From positions 1 through 6,412 of the forward strand of contig JAUIAA010000127.1 of NCBI GenBank assembly GCA_030425715.1: DNA of 6,412 nt, in the 5' to 3' direction. The position numbers were made by a program, and so were the translations under genes. Numbering within the stretch: the stretch's first letter is position 1; each line of letters opens with the position of its first letter. Under the pieces are notes generated by a model. It was not told the origin of the DNA and did no database searches. It worked only from the letters and a program-made list of their open reading frames with translations. This stretch comes from Bacteroidia bacterium. GTDB taxonomy: Bacteria > Bacteroidota > Bacteroidia > Flavobacteriales > Flavobacteriaceae. Positions 1-5,859 of the stretch are shown here, one piece after another.

Positions 1-790
1 ATTTTATGAAGATGGTTATAAATTGGTGGAAGCTCCTTATTTGGGCATGGAACACCAAAGCTCAGTTACTTATGGTAATCAGTATAAAAACGGGTATCGA
101 GGTTATGATTTAAGCCAAAGTGGTTGGGGCTTGAAATTTGATTTTATTATTATACATGAATCTGGACACGAATGGTTTGCCAATAATATTACCAATAAAG
201 ATGATGCTGATATGTGGATACATGAAGGATTTACTGCGTATAGTGAAACTATCTTTTTAGATTATCATTTTGGTACAGAAGCTGGAAATGCCTATGTACA
301 AAGCACGAGAAAAATTATTAAAAACGATAAACCAATTATTGGGGCATACAACGTAAACAAATCTGGCTCTCAAGACATGTATTATAAGGGCGCAAATGTG
401 ATACATACTTATCGTCAGATATTAAACGACGATGAGAAATTCCGTCAAGTACTTCGTGGTTTAAACAAAGAATTTTACCACCAAACAGTTACTACCCAGC
501 AAATTGAAAATTATATGAGTAAAAAGGCAGGTTTGGATTTAAGTAAGTTTTTCGACCAATACTTACGTACCATTCAAATACCTGAATTACAGTATAAAAT
601 CAAAGGTAACGAAGTTAGTTATCGATTTCAAAATACGATCGATGGATTTACCATTCCTTTAAAAGTACAAATCAATGGAAAAGACAGATGGTTAAACCCA
701 ACTAAAGATTGGCAAAGTTTTAGCACAGGTTTAGAAAACCCAACTTTTACAGTAGATAAGAATTTTTATTTAAACCTAGTTGAAAAATAA
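1..790 (+). CDS. M1-family zinc aminopeptidase, C-terminal part (5' end outside window)
   Basis: The open frame already runs at the left edge (first whole codon at base 2) and ends with TAA at 788-790. The TTG at 23 is internal, because the residues before it (FYEDGYKL) lead directly into family sequence. Numbering from that TTG codon as 1, the substrate-binding motif is LGMEHQ at 7-12, a variant of the GxMEN exopeptidase motif. The zinc site is H45-E-S-G-H49 followed after exactly 18 residues by E68 in the WIHEGF context. YYKGA at 120-124 carries the Tyr that stabilises the transition state. M1 enzymes remove N-terminal residues from peptides. After the catalytic domain only about 75 residues remain, probably a small beta domain (from about 185), so the long helical C-terminal domain of PepN-type enzymes is absent. 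No type IX secretion sorting domain is visible at the C-terminus. Any signal peptide would lie off-window. The family is certain from the motifs; the substrate is unknown. Confidence 0.94.
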   Translation, partial: FYEDGYKLVEAPYLGMEHQSSVTYGNQYKNGYRGYDLSQSGWGLKFDFIIIHESGHEWFANNITNKDDADMWIHEGFTAYSETIFLDYHFGTEAGNAYVQSTRKIIKNDKPIIGAYNVNKSGSQDMYYKGANVIHTYRQILNDDEKFRQVLRGLNKEFYHQTVTTQQIENYMSKKAGLDLSKFFDQYLRTIQIPELQYKIKGNEVSYRFQNTIDGFTIPLKVQINGKDRWLNPTKDWQSFSTGLENPTFTVDKNFYLNLVEK

Positions 791-796
791 TTATTT
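785..796. repeat. 12-bp perfect palindrome across abutting stop codons
   Basis: AAATAA followed directly by TTATTT is self-complementary. It arises because both convergent genes end in a Lys codon AAA plus TAA, with the two stops touching at 790/791. It consists only of A and T, so as RNA it would be weak. It may be a by-product of the codons rather than a functional element. Confidence 0.6.
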
Positions 797-2254
797 AGCA
801 TTTAAATCAGGAAGGGAGTAATTTTTAAAAATACTCTCTTCTTGCATCATTTTTTCAATATCCTCTGATTTTCTAGGTGCTAAAGCGGAATAGTTTATCG
901 GACCGTTTTTGGTGACCAATACATCATCTTCTATTCTTACACCAATACCCCACCATTTCTTATCACAATTGCTACCATCAGGAATATAAATTCCAGGTTC
1001 CACCGTAATTATCATGTTTTCTAGTAAAGAACCTCGTGTATTTAAATCATGTACATCCAAGCCAATATGATGTGAAGTTCCATGTGGAAAATACAATCTA
1101 TTCTCTTTATCAGAATTTATCAAACCTAATTTTATCAGACCCTTAGTTATTACAGCTCTAGCAATTCTATCAATATCTCTGGTAGTATTGCCAATTACCG
1201 CAGCAGCGATACCTGCTTCTTGTGCCTCATACACCAAATCATAAATTAGTTTTTGCTCTTTGCTAAATTTCCCATTTGCCGGAATGGTTCGTGTGACATC
1301 TGCAGTGTAGCCATGGTACTCCGCACCTAAATCCATCAATACCAAATCATTATCTAACTTTGTGGTATTGTTATCAATATAATGTAAAATACAACCATTA
1401 TTTCCTGCTCCTACAATAGAAGGATACCCTTCAAACTCCGCTCCGTACTTTTTAAACACAAATTCATGTATGCCCTGTACTTCAAATTCTGACATTTCTG
1501 GATGCATTGCTTTCATCACTTCTATTTGTCCAATACACGAAATCTCTACCGCTTTTTTCAGCAATACCAATTCCTCTTTGGTTTTACTTTCTCGTAATTT
1601 GCCCATCAAAGTACGCAGCGTTTTGTTATCTACACTTTGTTTTGCGGTTATCTCTTTATCGTCTATGCCTGTAGAAGTTGTAGTAGAAATAGCCTGTAAT
1701 TTGGTGTTAAATTCCTGAATCAAAGCGTATAAATTTGGCTGCTCTTTCCCTGATTTTCGAACATCATTTTCAAATGGAGTAAACATAATTTTATCAAATG
1801 TAGATAAATCTACAGGTAAATCCTTAAAGTCTTCTCCATTAAAAACTTGGCTAAAACCAAGTTGGTTTTTTACCCCTGTTACTCCTAACCTTTCTCCTAA
1901 CCATTTTTCAAATCTTGGGTTCTTTTTTTGTACATATACTATTTCATTAAAAGTTTGACCATTAACATGTTGGTTCTCTGAAAAAATTAATAAAACAGCG
2001 TGAGGTTCTTTGTATCCTGTTAAATAAAAAAAGTTGGGATCTTGGTGGTAAATATAATCCACATCATTGGCTCTATTTCTTACCGCATTGGCAAAAAACA
2101 CAGCAACGCTATTATCAGGCATCGATTCACGTAAAGCCTCTCTTCTACTTTGATGAAAATCGGGGGTCAAATAATCTTTCGGTAGCTTTTTCTGAGCAAT
2201 AATCGTTTCTACCAATAACAATACTACAATTAAGGGAATGTATTTGAGGGACAT
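791..2254 (-). CDS. pepP: Xaa-Pro aminopeptidase (M24B, aminopeptidase P type) with signal peptide
   Basis: This 487-residue protein removes the N-terminal residue from peptides whose second residue is proline. Residues 1-20 form a signal peptide: Lys4, a hydrophobic core from Ile6 to Val15, and likely cleavage between Ala20 and Gln21. Export to the periplasm or beyond is therefore expected, unlike cytoplasmic E. coli PepP. About 30-180 is the creatinase-like N-terminal domain (NFFYLTGYKEPHAVLLI at 74-90). About 225-460 is the pita-bread catalytic domain. The five metal ligands are all present: D308, D319 (11 apart, in GYTADVTRT), H395 (HGTSH), E419 (VEPG) and E442 (RIEDD). The proton-shuttle and substrate histidines H291 (ILHYIDN), H391 and H402 (LDVHD) are also there, so the enzyme should be active. 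The ATG at 2254 is chosen because the signal peptide starts right there. The length is slightly above the roughly 440 of E. coli PepP, partly because of the leader. The gene converges on the M1 peptidase with no spacer and diverges from gcvT. Confidence 0.95.
   Translation of the reverse strand: MSLKYIPLIVVLLLVETIIAQKKLPKDYLTPDFHQSRREALRESMPDNSVAVFFANAVRNRANDVDYIYHQDPNFFYLTGYKEPHAVLLIFSENQHVNGQTFNEIVYVQKKNPRFEKWLGERLGVTGVKNQLGFSQVFNGEDFKDLPVDLSTFDKIMFTPFENDVRKSGKEQPNLYALIQEFNTKLQAISTTTSTGIDDKEITAKQSVDNKTLRTLMGKLRESKTKEELVLLKKAVEISCIGQIEVMKAMHPEMSEFEVQGIHEFVFKKYGAEFEGYPSIVGAGNNGCILHYIDNNTTKLDNDLVLMDLGAEYHGYTADVTRTIPANGKFSKEQKLIYDLVYEAQEAGIAAAVIGNTTRDIDRIARAVITKGLIKLGLINSDKENRLYFPHGTSHHIGLDVHDLNTRGSLLENMIITVEPGIYIPDGSNCDKKWWGIGVRIEDDVLVTKNGPINYSALAPRKSEDIEKMMQEESIFKNYSLPDLNAK
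814..838 (+). terminator. Hairpin that may terminate the M1 aminopeptidase transcript, inside the opposing gene
   Basis: GGGAGTA at 814-820 can pair with TACTCTC at 832-838, with one G-U wobble. The stem continues after an A/A mismatch with two or more T-A pairs around an AT loop. On the plus strand it lies 24 bases after the M1 stop and is followed by a pyrimidine-rich TTCTT, but not a clean T-run. It is wholly within the 3' coding end of the aminopeptidase P gene on the other strand, which is the only place a terminator could go given the zero-base spacer. Folding was judged by eye. Confidence 0.35.
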
Positions 2255-2303
2255 AATAAAAAAATTAGCGTTCGAAGATACAGAAAAACCAACAGACTAA
2301 AAA

Positions 2304-2317
2304 CTACAAAATTGTAG
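2304..2317. promoter_or_regulatory. Short dyad CTACAA-AA-TTGTAG between the pepP-like gene and gcvT
   Basis: A perfect 6-bp inverted repeat with a 2-base centre lies in the divergent spacer. It is downstream of the candidate minus-strand promoter, in the presumed leader of the aminopeptidase gene, and upstream of the gcvT promoter. It could be an operator for a dimeric regulator. No known regulator consensus is recognised, and short AT-rich dyads can arise by chance. Confidence 0.3.
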
Positions 2318-2335
2318 AGATTTCCTTAAACAATT

Positions 2336-2343
2336 CAAAAGTA
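2336..2343 (-). promoter_or_regulatory. Candidate -7 box for the aminopeptidase P gene
   Basis: On the minus strand this reads TACTTTTG, a match to the Bacteroidota -7 consensus TAnnTTTG. It would give a leader of roughly 75 bases before the ATG at 2254. No good TTTG -33 box is found at 19-21 bases; the nearest (CAAA on plus, 2372-2375) is 28 bases away. The call therefore rests on the -7 match and location. Confidence 0.4.
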
Positions 2344-2349
2344 TATTTT

Positions 2350-2357
2350 TAAATTTG
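2350..2357 (+). promoter_or_regulatory. Candidate -7 box for gcvT
   Basis: TAAATTTG matches TAnnTTTG and lies 25 bases before the gcvT ATG, implying a leader of about 20 bases. No strong -33 TTTG is visible at the usual distance. The box is 6 bases from the minus-strand box at 2336-2343, so the two promoters would stand back to back. Two 6-bp inverted repeats overlap it: AAGTAT (2339-2344) with ATACTT (2364-2369), and ATTTGC (2353-2358) with GCAAAT (2371-2376). Confidence 0.45.
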
Positions 2358-2382
2358 CGTAAAATACTTAGCAAATAGTAAT

Positions 2383-3465
2383 ATGAAAGATATCGCATTA
2401 AAACACATACACGAAGCCTTAGGCGCAAAAATGGTTCCATTTGCTGGATACAATATGCCAGTACAATATGAAGGGGTAAATATAGAACATGAAACGGTAA
2501 GAAAAGGTGTAGGTGTTTTTGATGTTTCGCATATGGGTGAATTTTTAATTGAAGGAGAAAATGCTTTGGCATTGGTACAAAAAGTTACCTCGAACGATGC
2601 TTCAAAATTACAAATTGGCGATGCCCAATACAGTTGTATGCCAAATAATACAGGTGGAATTGTTGATGATTTGATTGTGTATAGAGTAAAAGAACTCACC
2701 TATTTATTGGTTGTAAATGCTTCTAATATTGATAAAGATTGGAATTGGATAACTTCGCATAATAGTATGCAAGCAGACATGCGTAATATATCCGATAACT
2801 ATTCTCTTTTAGCCATTCAAGGACCAAAAGCTGTTGAAGCCATGCAAAGTTTAACCTCCGTTAATTTGAATGAAATTCCGTTTTACAAATTTAAAGTGGC
2901 CGATTTTGCTGGTATTGAACACGTAATCATTTCAGCAACTGGGTATACCGGAAGTGGTGGTTTTGAAATCTATTGTAAAAATACCGAAGTAGAACAAGTG
3001 TGGAATAAAGTTTTTGAAGTGGGTGCTGATTTTGGCATCAAACCAATTGGGCTTGCAGCACGTGATACCTTACGTTTGGAAATGGGGTATTGCCTTTACG
3101 GGAATGATATTGATGATACTACCTCGCCTATTGAAGCTGGTTTGGGTTGGATAACCAAATTCACAAAAGATTTTATCAATGCCGAGGCACTACAAAAACA
3201 AAAAACAGAAGGCACTACCAGAAAACTTGTAGCTTTTGAATTGACCGAAAAAGGAATTCCTAGACAAGGTTATGATATAGTGAACGAAGATGGGAAAAAA
3301 ATTGGAAATGTAACTTCAGGTACCATGAGCCCTAGTCTTAAAAAAGGAATTGGAATGGGGTATGTTACGAAAGAACAAAGTAAATTAGGAACGGAAATAT
3401 ATATACAAGTTCGTAAAAAACAAATTCCAGCTACTATTATAAAACTACCATTTTATAAGGGATAA
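2383..3465 (+). CDS. gcvT: Glycine cleavage system T-protein (aminomethyltransferase)
   Basis: The 360-residue product takes the aminomethyl group from the lipoyl arm of H-protein and passes the one-carbon unit to tetrahydrofolate, giving 5,10-methylene-THF and ammonia, in the cytoplasm. The N-terminal folate-binding domain (about 1-260) has the family signatures MVPFAGYNMPVQY (17-29), FDVSHMGEF (46-54), GGIVDDL (91-97, with the catalytic Asp pair D95/D96), GYTGSGGFEIY (187-197, folate-contacting E195) and GLAARDTLRLE (223-233, R227). The C-terminal GCV_T_C barrel follows (about 280-355), with GNVTSGTMSPSL (308-319) and GIGMGYV. Length and motifs are those of a complete, functional enzyme. 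ATG 2383 is the start: an in-frame stop lies at 2350-2352 and there is no other ATG between. There is no Shine-Dalgarno sequence, only an A-rich leader. The P-protein and H-protein genes are not adjacent here, so this gcvT stands alone between opposing genes. Confidence 0.98.
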   Translation: MKDIALKHIHEALGAKMVPFAGYNMPVQYEGVNIEHETVRKGVGVFDVSHMGEFLIEGENALALVQKVTSNDASKLQIGDAQYSCMPNNTGGIVDDLIVYRVKELTYLLVVNASNIDKDWNWITSHNSMQADMRNISDNYSLLAIQGPKAVEAMQSLTSVNLNEIPFYKFKVADFAGIEHVIISATGYTGSGGFEIYCKNTEVEQVWNKVFEVGADFGIKPIGLAARDTLRLEMGYCLYGNDIDDTTSPIEAGLGWITKFTKDFINAEALQKQKTEGTTRKLVAFELTEKGIPRQGYDIVNEDGKKIGNVTSGTMSPSLKKGIGMGYVTKEQSKLGTEIYIQVRKKQIPATIIKLPFYKG

Positions 3466-3648
3466 AATTTAATAGATTCTAATCAAATTAAGTGTTGTAT
3501 CAGGTAAAAAGTGATTACCGCGATATACTTGTTATTATTTGTACACTGTTCCAAATCTTTCTGGAAGATAAGTGTCAAATATATTAATCATTTTGGGGTT
3601 TTAATTTAGCGTGTTGCCAACTCTTTTGCCAGCAGTATCTCATAAATA
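3466..3648. other. Convergent spacer between gcvT and pta, no gene called
   Basis: These 183 bases lie between the two stop codons. A small stem is possible at 3503-3519 (GGTAA with TTACC, 7-base loop), but no T-run follows, so it is a poor terminator. The hexamer TTGCCA occurs twice 12 bases apart (3614 and 3626). On the minus strand two short frames read like protein: NSIYEILLAKELATR directly after the pta end in another frame, and an 18-residue ATG frame at 3591-3535. Neither has family support. The spacer is long for convergent genes, so it may be untranslated 3' sequence or a decayed gene. Confidence 0.4.
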
Positions 3649-5739
3649 CTATTCCTGAGCTTGAATTGCGGTAATGATTACCGTATTAAATATATCATCA
3701 ACCGTACAGCCTCTACTTAAATCGTTAACAGGTTTATTTAGTCCTTGTAACATTGGACCAATGGCTAAGGCACCTGTTTCTCTTTGCACCGCTTTATAGG
3801 TATTATTTCCTGTGTTTAAATCAGGAAATATCAACACGTTTGCTTGTCCTGCAACCAAAGAATTTGGCAATTTACTTTTTCCAACTTGTTTATCTACAGC
3901 AGCATCGTACTGTATTGGACCTTCAATTTTTAAGTCAGGTTTCTTTTGTTTTACAATTTCTGTTGCTTTTCGTACTCTATCTACATCTTCCCCTGCTCCT
4001 GAAGTACCAGAGGAGTAAGACAACATTGCTATTTTTGGTTCAATACCAAAAGCTTGGCTTGAAGCTGCAGAAGAAATAGCAATTTCTGCCAACTGCTCGG
4101 CAGTTGGATTTGGACTTACAGCACAATCTCCAAAAACAGAAACCCGATCTTCCAAGCACATGAAAAACACAGAAGAAACTACAGAAACTCCAGGTTTTGT
4201 TTTTACAAATTGTAATGCAGGTCTAATAGTATGCTGTGTAGTATGAATTGCTCCCGACACCATTCCATCAGCATGGCCTTTATAAACCATCATTGTACCA
4301 AAATAAGATACATCTGCCATAAAATCTTTGGCCATATCCATGTTGATATTTTTATGCTTACGCAAATCATAAAAAGTTTGTACATAGTCCGCAAAACAAT
4401 CAGAATCCACAGGATCGACAATCGTTACTTTTTCTGTATTTAATGGAATGGCATGCTTTTCTATTAAACTTAAAATTTTTGAAGTATTCCCTAGCAGGGT
4501 AATGTCTACAATACCTAATGACAATAGTCTTTCGGCAGCTTTTAAAATCCTAATATCTGTACCTTCGGGTAATACAATATGTTTTTTTTGCTCTTGTGCT
4601 CTTTTTATCAAATTGTATTGAAACATTCTTGGTGTAATTCCCTCTGATTCAAAGGTGATTAATTTTTCCGATAAGGTCTCCACATCAATGTATTTTTCAA
4701 AAGTATGCAAGGAAGTAAATATTCTTTGTTTGTTGTTGGCATATATATTCGATCGAATTGCGCCAATTTTATTGGTAGTTTCAAAGGTGCCTTTTGAAAC
4801 CGATAAAACTGGAACAACCTGTTCCAGTCCTTCAATTAAATTTAAAATAGATTCTTCTGGTACTATTCCACCTGTTAAAATAATACCTGAAATTTTAGGA
4901 TAATTCTCCGAAATATTTGCCTGCAAAGAACTTAAAATAATATCAGCACGATCTCCTGGAGTGATTACCAAACAATTATTCTTTACATGTTTTAAAAAGT
5001 TTCTCAATTGCATTGCTCCTACTGCAAAAGAACTTACAGAATTTTCAATACCATCATGACCAAATATAAGATCTGCTCCTAAAACTTCTGCTATTTCTTT
5101 AATGGTTGGATCGCTTAAATTTTGAACCATAGGAATTGCACTAAGCAAAATATCTTCTGGCCATTGCTCCCGCATGGAAATCAATAATTCACTTTTTATA
5201 TCTGGATTTACTTTGTTTGCAACCAACGAAAGCACCTTAACTTCCTTATCAGCGAAAGAATCATACGTTAGATATAAACTTCCAATTATTTCTTCCACAG
5301 ATTTGTTCTTTGCATTTGCTACTATAATTGCTGGAATACCTAAATTTTTAGCAATCAATACATTAATATCTAATTCTACAAAAATACCTTCTCCTAAAAA
5401 ATCTGTTCCTTCTACCAAAATAAAATCGCAGCGCTTTTCTAAAACTTTATACTTATCAATAATTGTATCTATTATTTCACGCTCCAAATTCTCTGTTTTT
5501 TTTTGAATAACCTCATATCCTGTAAAAGCATAGCTTTCTGCATAAGTTTGATCTAGCTCAAAATGAGTCAATACAGTATCTACATGATTGTCTTTTCCAT
5601 TGGGTTTATTTTCATCAATTATTGGTCTAAAGTAACCTACCTTTTTCGTTTTACCCAACAACATTCGCATTAAACCTAATACTATTAAAGATTTCCCGCT
5701 TTCTGCTTGATTCGTTGCTACGTATACTGCTTTACTCAT
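3649..5739 (-). CDS. pta: Phosphate acetyltransferase, long three-domain form
   Basis: This 696-residue cytoplasmic enzyme interconverts acetyl-CoA plus phosphate with acetyl phosphate plus CoA. It has the full long (type II) layout, close to the 714 residues of E. coli Pta. A BioD-like P-loop domain (about 1-225) has ATNQAESGKS at 8-17 and LVEGTDF at 108-114. A DRTGG domain (about 235-350) has PGDRAD at 261-266 and LTGG at 288-291. The catalytic PTA domain (about 370-696) has IVLPEGTDIRILKAAERL (388-405), VFGDCAVSPNPTAEQLAEIA (535-554), MLSYSSGTSGAG (572-583), GPIQYDAAVD (607-616), FPDLNTGNNTYKAVQR (638-653) and GPMLQGLNKPVNDLSRG (661-677). All the signature blocks of the catalytic domain are intact. 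The ATG at 5739 is chosen because the P-loop strand follows at once, as in the family. Acetate kinase (ackA), the usual partner, is on neither side: gcvT converges on the 3' end and hutI diverges from the 5' end. Confidence 0.98.
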   Translation of the reverse strand: MSKAVYVATNQAESGKSLIVLGLMRMLLGKTKKVGYFRPIIDENKPNGKDNHVDTVLTHFELDQTYAESYAFTGYEVIQKKTENLEREIIDTIIDKYKVLEKRCDFILVEGTDFLGEGIFVELDINVLIAKNLGIPAIIVANAKNKSVEEIIGSLYLTYDSFADKEVKVLSLVANKVNPDIKSELLISMREQWPEDILLSAIPMVQNLSDPTIKEIAEVLGADLIFGHDGIENSVSSFAVGAMQLRNFLKHVKNNCLVITPGDRADIILSSLQANISENYPKISGIILTGGIVPEESILNLIEGLEQVVPVLSVSKGTFETTNKIGAIRSNIYANNKQRIFTSLHTFEKYIDVETLSEKLITFESEGITPRMFQYNLIKRAQEQKKHIVLPEGTDIRILKAAERLLSLGIVDITLLGNTSKILSLIEKHAIPLNTEKVTIVDPVDSDCFADYVQTFYDLRKHKNINMDMAKDFMADVSYFGTMMVYKGHADGMVSGAIHTTQHTIRPALQFVKTKPGVSVVSSVFFMCLEDRVSVFGDCAVSPNPTAEQLAEIAISSAASSQAFGIEPKIAMLSYSSGTSGAGEDVDRVRKATEIVKQKKPDLKIEGPIQYDAAVDKQVGKSKLPNSLVAGQANVLIFPDLNTGNNTYKAVQRETGALAIGPMLQGLNKPVNDLSRGCTVDDIFNTVIITAIQAQE
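3669..3683. repeat. 15-base near-palindrome in the 3' end of pta
   Basis: CGGTAAT-G-ATTACCG is a perfect 7-bp inverted repeat with one central base. It lies in the codons for TVIIT about eight codons before the pta stop. Its right part TGATTACCG occurs again at 3512-3520 in the downstream spacer. The centre is too tight for an RNA hairpin, so if functional it would be a DNA site. Coding constraint and chance are real alternatives. Confidence 0.35.
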
Positions 5740-5755
5740 GTGTTTAAATTTTATA

Positions 5756-5763
5756 CAAAGATA
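5756..5763 (-). promoter_or_regulatory. Candidate -7 box for pta
   Basis: On the minus strand this reads TATCTTTG, an exact TAnnTTTG. It lies 16 bases before the pta ATG, implying a very short leader of roughly 10 bases. At the -33 position only a weak TTTA is seen. A second, poorer -7-like box (TTACTTTG on the minus strand) lies at 5804-5811, and both sit in the repeated octamer ATACAAAG (plus strand, 5753-5760 and 5801-5808). That second box could be a promoter with a longer leader. Confidence 0.45.
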
Positions 5764-5764
5764 C

Positions 5765-5794
5765 TTTATATCAAAAGATTAAAGTTGATATAAA
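5765..5794. promoter_or_regulatory. 30-bp inverted repeat, candidate operator between pta and hutI
   Basis: TTTATATCAA at 5765-5774 is the exact reverse complement of TTGATATAAA at 5785-5794, with a 10-base spacer (5775-5784). The half-sites are 20 bp apart centre to centre, about two turns of DNA, as expected for a dimeric regulator binding one face. It begins one base upstream of the candidate pta -7 box and covers its -33 region, so binding there should affect pta. It is also 65 bp before the hutI ATG, so it could affect both divergent genes. The regulator is unknown. As an alternative, an RNA hairpin is possible if transcription starts further upstream. Confidence 0.5.
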
Positions 5795-5859
5795 TCATAA
5801 ATACAAAGTAAATAATTATCTCAATTTTAGTTTATATTTACATAAATTTTTTAAAAACT

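Noticed and set aside
23..25. TTG as the start codon of the M1 aminopeptidase
   Set aside because: The frame is open to the left edge and the preceding residues continue family sequence. The GMEHQ motif would otherwise sit eight residues from the start, which is impossible for an M1 enzyme.
1470..1718. Plus-strand 82-codon frame inside the aminopeptidase P gene
   Set aside because: It lies antisense within the catalytic-domain coding region, has no recognisable motif, and is explained as a shadow of the real gene.
2255..2382. A glycine riboswitch upstream of gcvT
   Set aside because: The predicted leader is only about 20 bases and the whole spacer is 128 bases, with none of the conserved tandem aptamer structure visible.
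2297..2699. Two minus-strand frames of 91 and 116 codons over the 5' end of gcvT
   Set aside because: Both overlap the conserved N-terminal domain of gcvT. Their translations are low-complexity or Cys/Phe-rich without family features.
3503..3519. GGTAA/TTACC stem as a gcvT terminator
   Set aside because: Only 5 bp with three A-T pairs, a 7-base loop and no following T-run, so it was not listed as a terminator.
3753..5506. Several plus-strand frames of 68 to 110 codons antisense to pta
   Set aside because: All lie inside the conserved pta coding sequence and show no protein family signature. They reflect codon bias of the opposite strand.
5833..5840. TATATTTA as the hutI promoter
   Set aside because: It differs from TAnnTTTG at the final G, and no TTG lies at -33. 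In such AT-rich DNA this match is not convincing enough to list separately.
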